Below, in pieces: positions 1 to 5,293 of a stretch of 5,316 nt of DNA. The DNA lies in NCBI GenBank assembly GCA_017428585.1, contig JAFRQN010000090.1:1-5316 (forward strand), given 5' to 3'. The notes beneath the pieces are model-generated. The model did not search any database. It was not told where the DNA came from and saw only the letters and a list, made by a program, of their open reading frames with translations. Each line of letters opens with the position of its first letter. Position 1 is the stretch's first letter. This DNA comes from Bacteroidota bacterium. GTDB taxonomy: Bacteria; Bacteroidota; Ignavibacteria; Kapaibacteriales; UBA2268. A program made the position numbers and the translations under genes.

Positions 1-3000
1 GAACCTGATACTTCCAAATCAGTTGTTGTGATTTTACCTGAATTATTAATATCACTTGTAGTTGTTGTTCCAACTACTTCTAATGTACCTTCTGATTTTA
101 ATGCACCAGTTGCTGTTACATTCAAACCTGTAACTGTACCATTAGTTGATTCGATATTGCCTGTTGATGTTGTGATATTGCCGGCTGCTGTTGTATAATC
201 GCCTTGAACTGTTAAGTTGTTGCCGATTGATGCATCATTATCAACTGTTAAATCATAAAGATGCAATGTATTGATATTTGCTGTACCATTTACTGTCAAA
301 TCTTCTGTTGTGATTTCACCTGTATTTGTGATATCGCCTGTATTATCAATACCATTTGTTGTTGTTGTTCCTGCTACTGATAAGTTAGTGCCTACATTAA
401 CATCTTTTGCTACTGTAAGATCACGATCAACATTTACATTTTGATCAAATTGTGCATCTTGTTGTACATGAAGAGTGTTTTCTGCTGTCAACTCTCCTGT
501 TACTGTAACTGCTTTATCAAATTGTGCATCTTCTTTTGCTTTCAATGCACCGTCGATTGTTACAGCGTCTTTGAAGTTTGCAGCACTGTTTGCGATTAAT
601 TCGCCGTTTAATGTTGTTGTACCTGCTACTTCTAATGTACTGCCAAGTGTTGTTGCACCGTTTAATGTACTTGCGCCTGTTACATCTAATGTACCATTTG
701 ATGCAAGTGATGTATTTGCTAAGATATTGTCAGCTTCGATATCACCGAATGTACCTGTACCTGTTACTGTTAAATCAGCTGTCTTTATTGAATTTGATAT
801 TTCAAGATCTTCTATTTTAAGATTTGCTAATTTTGTTTCGCCTGATACTGTCAAATTGCCATTAACTTTTACTTCATCAGTGCCATCGCCTAATGTTGTG
901 TTGCCTTTAACTGTTAATGCGCCTTCATTTGTGATATCGCCTGTATTTTCTATATTACCTGTATTTTTAAGTCCGTTTGTGTTTGTTTGACCAGCTACAT
1001 CTAATGTGCCTGCTAAAGTAGTAGCACCATTTGTTACTTCTAAACCATTATTGAATGTTGCAGCACCATCTACATTTAATGCACCGCCGATTTCTGCAGC
1101 GCCTGTTGTTGCTAATGTGTTAGTTTCAATATCACCGCTGTTAACGATATTAGTTGTATTAGTAGTACCAGTAACAGTTAAATCACTGCTGATGTTTGTG
1201 TTGCCATAAACATATAAGTCAGCGTTTGCACCAGTTGTACCAATAGTTGTTTCACCGTTTAATTTTGAAGTACCTTTTACTACTAAATCAGTACCGATTT
1301 CTGCTTCAGCAGTTGTTTTTAATGTATTAGTATTAACAGCACCGTCGTTGTCGATATCGCCAGTGTTTGTAATACCATTAGTTGTAGTTGGGCCATCAAC
1401 TGTTAAATCACCACCGATTGTTGTATGAGTACCTGCGCCTGTTACTGTGAAGTCACCTTTAGCTTCAACTGCACCAGTTGTTCCATCGATTGTGAATTGA
1501 TGTGGCGCATGACCTACTGTTAAGTTGTTACCGATTGTTGCATCGTTACCAACTGTTAAATCAGTATCAGTGTTGATATAATCAGTGCTATTTATATAAC
1601 CTGTATTTTCGATATTGTTTGTTGATGTTAATCCTTGAATATTAACATCTGATGCGAAGTTTGCTACATCTGCAAAGTTTGCTTCGCCAGCAACATCTAA
1701 AGTATTAAGATCTGTTTGACCTGTTACTTCGAGTTCAGCGATTGTTGCATGAGTATTTACTGTTAAATCATCAGTAATGATTTCACCATTGTTAGTTAAA
1801 CCATTAGTTGTTGTTGCACCATTAACAGTTAAATCACCTTCTGTTGTAGTGTTGCCTGCATTCCATACATTGCCTGCATCATCTACTGTGAAGAATACTG
1901 TTGCTGGAGAATTGTTATTGCTAACTTCGATACCGCCTTTTAATGTTGATAAACCTTCAACTGAAAGATCACCATCAACATGAGTGTCTTTTGTTTCAGT
2001 TGTACCAGTTACATTTAAGTCAACGATATTAGCAGTTTCAATGTTGCTTTCTGTTGAATTTAATGTTTCAACATTACCAGTTGTAGCATTTAATTCTTCT
2101 GTATTTACTGTTGTTGAATTTACAGTTTCAATATTGCCTTCTGTTGAAGTCAATGTTTCGATTGTACCAGTTGTTGCTACAAGACCTTCAGTAGTTGTTG
2201 TACCTGTAACGTTGAGGTCGCCTGCTACTGTTGCTTGTGTATCATCTGCTGATATAATACTTGGTTTTAATCTTTCGTCATCTTCGTCCCATATTGGAAG
2301 ACCTGCATCTTCTAATGTTGGACCAATAAGGTTTTTAATTGTTGAGTATTCCCATTTATATTCTGAAGTGTTGTCTGGATTCCACCATACTACGTTGCTT
2401 GTAGTTTCATCTGCTGGTTTAGCAAGTTTTGGAAGAGTAACAGCACCATTGAATAAATGGATTGTTTTTACTGCATTTTGTTTAATTTTTAATCCGTTTG
2501 GATAATAACCTTCGATATCACCATCAACTGGACCAGTTGGAACTGTTCTTATATCAGCTGGTAATAAATCTGGTGTAAAGTTTCTCTTGATTGCTTCTGA
2601 GAAAGCACCATCATCGAAACTTGGGTTAGGATATGTTCCTGAAAGAACGCCGCCTGCTGGGCCAACTGGATTAGCTTCGTCTGCTGTTAAAGCGTGATTA
2701 GCTTCTGCTGCTTCGAATGCGAAAGTAGCAGTATCTGCTGTTGAAGCTGTTGAAGATCCTAAAGCGTAAGGAACAGCATCAAACATAACTCTTGCTTGTT
2801 TAACACCACCAAAAGTTACTTGATACCATAATGCTTTTTTACCATTAATTACAGCTGAATTAATAGGGTTAGTTAGGTTATCACCTATTCTAACATTGAA
2901 ATATCCATTGTCAGGAGTTATAGTCATAACTTCTGTATGGAGTGGAGTACCACCGTTTGGAACATCAAAAATTTCGAATGTTACATCAACAGTAGTAGTT

Positions 3001-3122
3001 ATAGGGTTGTTTTTAGCATCAGTTAACTTTCCTTGAAAGTTAAAAGTTGTTGGGACTTGTGCAACTGCAGTAGATACTGCAAAAACACCTAATGCCACTA
3101 ATTTTAGAAGATTTTTCTTCAT
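1..3122 (-). CDS. Giant repetitive secreted fibre-like protein (N-terminal 1040 codons, 3' end outside window)
   Basis: The reading frame is open from the ATG at 3122 to the window edge, giving 1040 codons without a stop. Residues 1-21 are a signal peptide (KK, hydrophobic core, STAVA cleavage site before QVP). Residues 22-122 form a beta-rich module (FNFQGKL, FEIFD, GYFNVRIG, ALWYQV, then VPYA at 117-120) seen in many Bacteroidota/Ignavibacteria surface proteins and often found ahead of tail-fibre-like stalks. An Ala-rich stretch follows, then the GGVLSGTYPNP motif (157-167) and a Trp-rich motif (W246, W247, W257). From about residue 299 onward everything is Thr/Asn/Gly/Asp-rich beta-strand repeats (LTVxG, TTNGIxNTGDI, IGNNLTV) with no cysteine seen. 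The AAGG ribosome site 7 bases upstream supports the start. The family style suggests a long extracellular beta-helical or trimeric stalk, which is inference. A C-terminal S74 chaperone or a T9SS domain are both possible; neither is visible. The exact function is unknown. Confidence 0.9.
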   Translation of the reverse strand, partial: MKKNLLKLVALGVFAVSTAVAQVPTTFNFQGKLTDAKNNPITTTVDVTFEIFDVPNGGTPLHTEVMTITPDNGYFNVRIGDNLTNPINSAVINGKKALWYQVTFGGVKQARVMFDAVPYALGSSTASTADTATFAFEAAEANHALTADEANPVGPAGGVLSGTYPNPSFDDGAFSEAIKRNFTPDLLPADIRTVPTGPVDGDIEGYYPNGLKIKQNAVKTIHLFNGAVTLPKLAKPADETTSNVVWWNPDNTSEYKWEYSTIKNLIGPTLEDAGLPIWDEDDERLKPSIISADDTQATVAGDLNVTGTTTTEGLVATTGTIETLTSTEGNIETVNSTTVNTEELNATTGNVETLNSTESNIETANIVDLNVTGTTETKDTHVDGDLSVEGLSTLKGGIEVSNNNSPATVFFTVDDAGNVWNAGNTTTEGDLTVNGATTTNGLTNNGEIITDDLTVNTHATIAELEVTGQTDLNTLDVAGEANFADVANFASDVNIQGLTSTNNIENTGYINSTDYINTDTDLTVGNDATIGNNLTVGHAPHQFTIDGTTGAVEAKGDFTVTGAGTHTTIGGDLTVDGPTTTNGITNTGDIDNDGAVNTNTLKTTAEAEIGTDLVVKGTSKLNGETTIGTTGANADLYVYGNTNISSDLTVTGTTNTTNIVNSGDIETNTLATTGAAEIGGALNVDGAATFNNGLEVTNGATTLAGTLDVAGQTNTNGLKNTGNIENTGDITNEGALTVKGNTTLGDGTDEVKVNGNLTVSGETKLANLKIEDLEISNSIKTADLTVTGTGTFGDIEADNILANTSLASNGTLDVTGASTLNGATTLGSTLEVAGTTTLNGELIANSAANFKDAVTIDGALKAKEDAQFDKAVTVTGELTAENTLHVQQDAQFDQNVNVDRDLTVAKDVNVGTNLSVAGTTTTNGIDNTGDITNTGEITTEDLTVNGTANINTLHLYDLTVDNDASIGNNLTVQGDYTTAAGNITTSTGNIESTNGTVTGLNVTATGALKSEGTLEVVGTTTTSDINNSGKITTTDLEVSG
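207..254 (-). repeat. 48-bp imperfect direct repeat, copy A (partner at 1515-1562)
   Basis: This stretch encodes residues 957-972 (DLTVDNDASIGNNLTV) and matches 1515-1562, which encodes residues 521-536 (DLTVGNDATIGNNLTV), at 43 of 48 bases by direct alignment. The two copies lie about 1.3 kb apart in the same frame. This is the closest long-range DNA similarity I noticed in the gene. Confidence 0.7.
1515..1562 (-). repeat. 48-bp imperfect direct repeat, copy B (partner at 207-254)
   Basis: This is the partner of the copy at 207-254. It differs at five bases and two encoded residues (Gly for Asp and Thr for Ser in the middle of the unit). It encodes residues 521-536 of the fibre-like protein. 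Recombination between the copies would delete about 1.3 kb in frame, because the offset of 1308 is divisible by three. Confidence 0.7.
2013..2162 (-). repeat. Five tandem 10-residue (30-bp) repeats in the fibre-like protein
   Basis: Residues 321-370 line up as five consecutive decamers: IETLTSTEGN, IETVNSTTVN, TEELNATTGN, VETLNSTESN and IETANIVDLN. Positions 1 and 4 are mostly aliphatic, position 2 is Glu in all five, and position 3 is Thr in four of five. The block sits at the start of the stalk, just after the first LNVTG unit. At DNA level the period is 30 bp, with diverged third positions, so the copies are old or under protein-level selection. A regular ten-residue period differs from the longer, irregular units that follow and may form a distinct helical or coil segment. 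Confidence 0.75.
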
Positions 3123-3129
3123 TTGAATA

Positions 3130-3133
3130 CCTT
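3130..3133 (-). promoter_or_regulatory. Ribosome binding site of the fibre-like gene
   Basis: AAGG on the minus strand lies 7 bases upstream of the ATG at 3122. It supports this ATG, which is followed immediately by a clean signal peptide. Confidence 0.6.
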
Positions 3134-3148
3134 ATTAAATTTATTTTA

Positions 3149-3156
3149 CAAATTTA
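3149..3156 (-). promoter_or_regulatory. Possible -7 promoter box (TAAATTTG) of the fibre-like gene
   Basis: TAAATTTG matches the Bacteroidota -7 consensus TAnnTTTG and lies 26 bases upstream of the ATG, which would give a short leader. No TTG or TTTG -33 element is seen at the usual spacing of about 19-21 bases. In such AT-rich DNA a chance match is quite possible, so this gene may instead be read through from the T9SS gene upstream. Confidence 0.25.
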
Positions 3157-3178
3157 TTTATTTCAATTTTAATTTTTT

Positions 3179-3213
3179 AGTTATTAATTATTCAATTAAT
3201 TAGATTAATAACT
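3179..3213. repeat. Perfect 10-bp inverted repeat between the two surface-protein genes
   Basis: AGTTATTAAT at 3179-3188 and ATTAATAACT at 3204-3213 are exact reverse complements separated by 15 bases. The stem has one G-C pair and is followed on the minus strand by an A-run and not a U-run. It could be a weak terminator or processing hairpin after the T9SS gene, or an operator-like site. An AT-rich coincidence is also possible. Confidence 0.4.
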
Positions 3214-3246
3214 TTAAGTTTTTATTAAGTTTCAAATAAACAATTA

Positions 3247-3819
3247 CTATTTAGAAATCATCACAACATTCTTTAAAGAATAAGCTCTTGATGAGTTTCC
3301 ACCTGCTGACAATGGATTAACTTGTAATTCATACAAGTAAGAACCAGAAGCAACTTCATCGCCGTTAGATTTACGCAAGTTCCATTCGATTGAATGATTA
3401 CCTACTTCTCTGTATTCATCTAATATAGTTGCTATGGTATTACCCATTACATCATAAACTCTTAATGAAACATAAGCACCTTCTTCCAAAGCAAAATTGA
3501 ATTTTGTGAAATTGCTTGCTGGATTAGGATAGTTTGCAATACCGCGGTTTGCGAAATCATTTGATGCAATGCTTGTAGTATTATCTGGTTCTGGAACCCA
3601 GAAACCTTTGTAAATTTTATAAGCATCGCCTGTTACGCTTGTGCCAGAGTTGCTGCCAATTATTAATTGACCTACTATACCTGAGGCTTTATAATCACCA
3701 GTGGTTACACCAACGAAACCACCGCTGCCGACAACCATTCTTTGTAGTCGGTATCCGTCTGCATTAGCTGCAAAACAAATCATAAGAGAAAGTGCTAATG
3801 TTAGCCAAACTTTTCTCAT
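3247..3819 (-). CDS. Small secreted protein with T9SS type A C-terminal sorting domain
   Basis: This is a complete 190-residue protein ending in TAG. Residues 1-20 are a signal peptide (RK, hydrophobic 4-17, cleavage after FAANA). Residues 21-75 carry a short domain with VGQ at 49-51 and a closing GFW at 72-74. The Y...G.VGQ...G...Y...GFW layout is common in small exported proteins of the Ignavibacteria/Chlorobi side of the FCB group. Residues about 94-190 are a type A sorting domain: YPNPAS (97-102), the VSLRVYDVMGNTI strand pair (117-129), GNHSIEWN (140-147), ASGSYLYEL (157-165) and the terminal KNVVMISK. Such domains direct export through the type IX system and are usually cleaved for surface attachment. 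With only about 75 residues between signal and sorting domains, the cargo is unusually small, and I recognise no enzymatic motif. GGAG 7 bases upstream fixes the start. The fibre-like gene follows 124 bases downstream. Confidence 0.92.
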   Translation of the reverse strand: MRKVWLTLALSLMICFAANADGYRLQRMVVGSGGFVGVTTGDYKASGIVGQLIIGSNSGTSVTGDAYKIYKGFWVPEPDNTTSIASNDFANRGIANYPNPASNFTKFNFALEEGAYVSLRVYDVMGNTIATILDEYREVGNHSIEWNLRKSNGDEVASGSYLYELQVNPLSAGGNSSRAYSLKNVVMISK

Positions 3820-3825
3820 TTAATA

Positions 3826-3830
3826 TCTCC
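3826..3830 (-). promoter_or_regulatory. Ribosome binding site of the T9SS-sorted protein gene
   Basis: GGAGA on the minus strand, with the GGAG core 7 bases upstream of the ATG at 3819, is the strongest Shine-Dalgarno match in the window. It selects this ATG ahead of the signal peptide. Confidence 0.7.
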
Positions 3831-3880
3831 ATATATAGTTAAATAATATATTTTTAATTTCTTTTAATTATCTTAATATT

Positions 3881-3888
3881 CAAATATA
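3881..3888 (-). promoter_or_regulatory. Possible -7 promoter box (TATATTTG) of the T9SS-sorted protein gene
   Basis: TATATTTG fits the Bacteroidota -7 consensus TAnnTTTG and lies 61 bases upstream of the ATG, giving a plausible leader of about 50-55 bases. The nearest TTG upstream (3914-3916) is separated by 25 bases, longer than the usual -33/-7 spacing. The call therefore rests on one box and its position, with a chance match possible in such AT-rich sequence. Confidence 0.35.
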
Positions 3889-3917
3889 AATTTATATATA
3901 TTATTGTACTCTTCAAC

Positions 3918-3950
3918 ATATTTTAATTTTTTGAGATAAAATTAAAATAT
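3918..3950. repeat. Perfect 13-bp A/T inverted repeat upstream of the T9SS-sorted protein gene
   Basis: ATATTTTAATTTT at 3918-3930 and AAAATTAAAATAT at 3938-3950 are exact reverse complements around a 7-base loop (TTGAGAT). The arms are entirely A/T. The element starts 30 bases upstream of the possible -7 box, a location suited to a regulator site, but it could also be an RNA hairpin. It lacks a U-run on either side, so it is not a typical intrinsic terminator. Confidence 0.5.
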
Positions 3951-4303
3951 ATTAAACAGCCAAAATATATAACAAATATTATAACTAACAATAATAGTTA
4001 TTACTTAAGCAGTACACACAAAAAACAATATAGTTTTTCATAATTTCCTATGCAAAAAACATACCAAATTTATTAAAACTTATACTATACTCCTAAACAA
4101 AAAATAGCTTAAAAATCTTGTACTACTTATTATGCAAAATACTAAATTTTACACAACAAACAAACAAAAAAAACATAAATAACATTTATTTTACTAATAT
4201 TTTATTAATAAGCACTTCTAAAACTAATATATTAACAAAAAGTGTGTATTTTTTTTTACAATTTAGACAAAAATAAAAATTTTTCCACATTCCAAAACAA
4301 ATC

Positions 4304-4320
4304 AAAAAAAAATTTTTTTT
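4304..4320. repeat. A9T8 tract overlapping the methyltransferase stop codon
   Basis: Nine A followed by eight T make a self-complementary tract whose last two bases belong to the TAA stop of the methyltransferase gene. On the minus strand the message reads TAA, more A, then nine U. The U-run could help termination, but a hairpin of only A-U pairs without a loop is weak. The tract would also bend DNA. A smaller A5T5 copy lies at 4275-4284. Confidence 0.4.
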
Positions 4321-5281
4321 ATTCTATTCTTCTTAATTTTGAAATAAAAAATCCATCCGTTTTATTTAAAAATGGATAGCAGGTTAAATAAAAATCATTA
4401 TCAGAAAGATTATCTATATTAATATTATATTTTTCAAAATTAGGTTTGAGCGGTTCTGGTACAAAATTTTTATTGTCTGCCAAAAATTTTTCTAAAATAT
4501 TTTCATTTTCTGCTGGGAAAATAGAACAGGTAGAATATACCAAAGTTCCTCCCCTTTTTACATATTTAGAAAAATTAGACAAAATGTCATATTGCTTATT
4601 ATTTATTTTCTTAACTAATTTACTGTTGATTCTATATTTTTTCAGCGGTTCCCGTCTAATGGTACCAGATCCCGTACAAGGTGCGTCTATCAAGACGCTG
4701 TCATATAAATTAGGAATAGGTTTTGTATTTTTCTTATTTATATTCATCAAAGAAAAATCATTTTTGACCATACAGATCTCTATGGAATTAATCCCTGCTC
4801 TTTCAGCCCGCTTATTAATTTCTTTCAGCCTCATAAACTCTACATCGCTTGCAATTATTTTTCCTCTATTTTTCTGCAAATTGGCAATGTGCAGAGATTT
4901 GCCACCCGCACCTGCACACGCATCCAAAATAAGATCATTTTCATTAGGATTTAAAGCAAATGCTGTGAGCTGGCTCGCCTCATCCTGTATTTCAAATTCT
5001 CCCGCTTTGTATGATTCCAATTCAGTCAGCTGAACACGTTTTGGAATAATAATGCAGTCAGGCGAAAGACCACCCAATACACATTCAATTCCTTCACTCT
5101 CAAGATGCTTTACAACAATTTCACGAGTTGTTCTAAATGAATTTACACGAATACAGATAGGAGCAGGCTTGTTAAATTCTTTTACAAAGTCCCTAAAATT
5201 ATCATTTACAACGGCTGGCAGGTCTGAGTTAGCGTTTGAAAGCTGTTTCAGAAATTCCTCAGGCATTGAATACCGCTTCAT
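4319..5281 (-). CDS. RsmB/NOP-family SAM-dependent RNA (cytosine-C5) methyltransferase
   Basis: This is a complete 320-residue protein of the NOL1/NOP2/Sun family, which transfers a methyl group from S-adenosylmethionine to carbon 5 of a cytosine, usually in 16S rRNA (RsmB modifies C967 in E. coli). An N-terminal RNA-binding part (IRVNSFRTTRE, 44-54; EIQDEASQ, 97-104) leads into the Rossmann catalytic domain. That domain has motif I DACAGAGGK (120-128), acidic D146 for the cofactor ribose, motif IV DAPC (199-202) followed by TGSGTIRREP, and motif VI STCS (250-253). C252 is the expected nucleophile and C202 the release cysteine. The closing DGFFISKL (309-316) is typical. It lacks the N-terminal NusB-like domain of full RsmB (about 430 residues) and any C-terminal extension, so the exact target is uncertain and no symbol is assigned. 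AAGGA 7 bases upstream favours M1 over M6. Confidence 0.95.
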   Translation of the reverse strand: MKRYSMPEEFLKQLSNANSDLPAVVNDNFRDFVKEFNKPAPICIRVNSFRTTREIVVKHLESEGIECVLGGLSPDCIIIPKRVQLTELESYKAGEFEIQDEASQLTAFALNPNENDLILDACAGAGGKSLHIANLQKNRGKIIASDVEFMRLKEINKRAERAGINSIEICMVKNDFSLMNINKKNTKPIPNLYDSVLIDAPCTGSGTIRREPLKKYRINSKLVKKINNKQYDILSNFSKYVKRGGTLVYSTCSIFPAENENILEKFLADNKNFVPEPLKPNFEKYNINIDNLSDNDFYLTCYPFLNKTDGFFISKLRRIE

Positions 5282-5288
5282 TAAATAT

Positions 5289-5293
5289 TCCTT
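5289..5293 (-). promoter_or_regulatory. Ribosome binding site of the methyltransferase gene
   Basis: AAGGA on the minus strand ends 7 bases before the ATG at 5281, which decides between M1 and the in-frame M6 (MPEEF). The A of this ATG is also the last base of an upstream-frame TAA (5283-5281), a TAATG junction of the kind seen in translationally coupled genes. Confidence 0.6.

Larger units (their letters stand above)
1..2228 (-). repeat. Degenerate beta-strand repeat region of the fibre-like protein
   Basis: Residues 299-1040 are built from short degenerate units. The commonest is a strand of the type (D/N)LTVxG or TLxVxG, recurring every 10-25 residues. A second is an 11-residue module resembling TTNGIxNTGDI, seen at 1779-1811, 1593-1625, 1353-1385, 1128-1160, 951-983, 330-362 and 30-62. 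The copies at 951-983 and 330-362 are followed at once by an extra half copy (ENTGDI, TNTGEI). Two non-repeat inserts of F-T-(V/I)-D...G type interrupt it, at residues 410-424 and 543-560. The spacing between modules is irregular (59 to 207 residues), so this is degenerate modular growth and not a strict tandem array. The pattern fits a beta-helix or fibrous stalk; that fold is inferred. Confidence 0.85.
3123..3246. other. AT-rich spacer between the T9SS protein gene and the fibre-like gene
   Basis: These 124 bases hold no gene. They contain the ribosome site and possible -7 box of the downstream gene and one perfect 10-bp inverted repeat. There is no GC-rich hairpin followed by a U-run, so no classical terminator separates the two genes. 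Co-transcription of the pair is possible. Confidence 0.6.
3820..4318. other. Very AT-rich intergenic region, no gene recognised
   Basis: These 499 bases lie between the methyltransferase stop and the T9SS gene start. In four 60-base stretches counted by hand (3841, 3901, 4021 and 4141 onward), 33 of 240 bases are G or C. No open frame with gene-like content, tRNA or rRNA segment was seen on either strand. It holds the ribosome site and possible promoter of the T9SS gene and the 13-bp inverted repeat. It also holds a 7-bp inverted repeat (ATAACTA at 3981-3987, TAGTTAT at 3995-4001), several A- and T-tracts near 4249-4320, and a second TAnnTTTG match on the minus strand at 4065-4072. Confidence 0.6.

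Noticed and set aside
475..990. Plus-strand open frame of 171 codons opposite the fibre-like gene
   Set aside because: It is hydrophobic, Val/Ser/Pro-rich and simply the complement of the repetitive ACT/GTT/GGT codons on the minus strand, which rarely give stops. It lacks a convincing domain. The overlapping frame at 578-820 is Leu/Tyr-rich noise of the same origin.
1006..1209. Plus-strand open frame of 67 codons
   Set aside because: It lies within the minus-strand repeat region and has the same low-complexity Val/Ala/Pro composition as the other antisense frames.
2013..2162. 30-bp periodic block as a possible CRISPR array
   Set aside because: The period lies within an open reading frame and reflects ten-residue protein repeats. 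There is no alternation of identical repeats with unique spacers.
1777..2505. Two adjoining plus-strand open frames (1777-1983 and 1984-2505)
   Set aside because: Both are antisense to the fibre-like gene, which has a signal peptide, ribosome site and recognisable modules in this same stretch.
4049..4150. Imperfect direct repeat (TATGCAAAA... at 4049 and 4131)
   Set aside because: The similarity needs a gap and lies in very AT-rich sequence, so it is not distinguishable from chance.
4239..4257. Plus-strand T9 tract as an intrinsic terminator
   Set aside because: No GC-containing stem precedes the T-run, and no plus-strand gene was found upstream that would need a terminator.
4446..5033. Plus-strand open frame of 195 codons opposite the methyltransferase
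   Set aside because: The minus strand carries every catalytic motif of a NOP/Sun methyltransferase here. The plus frame is a shadow with no recognisable family.
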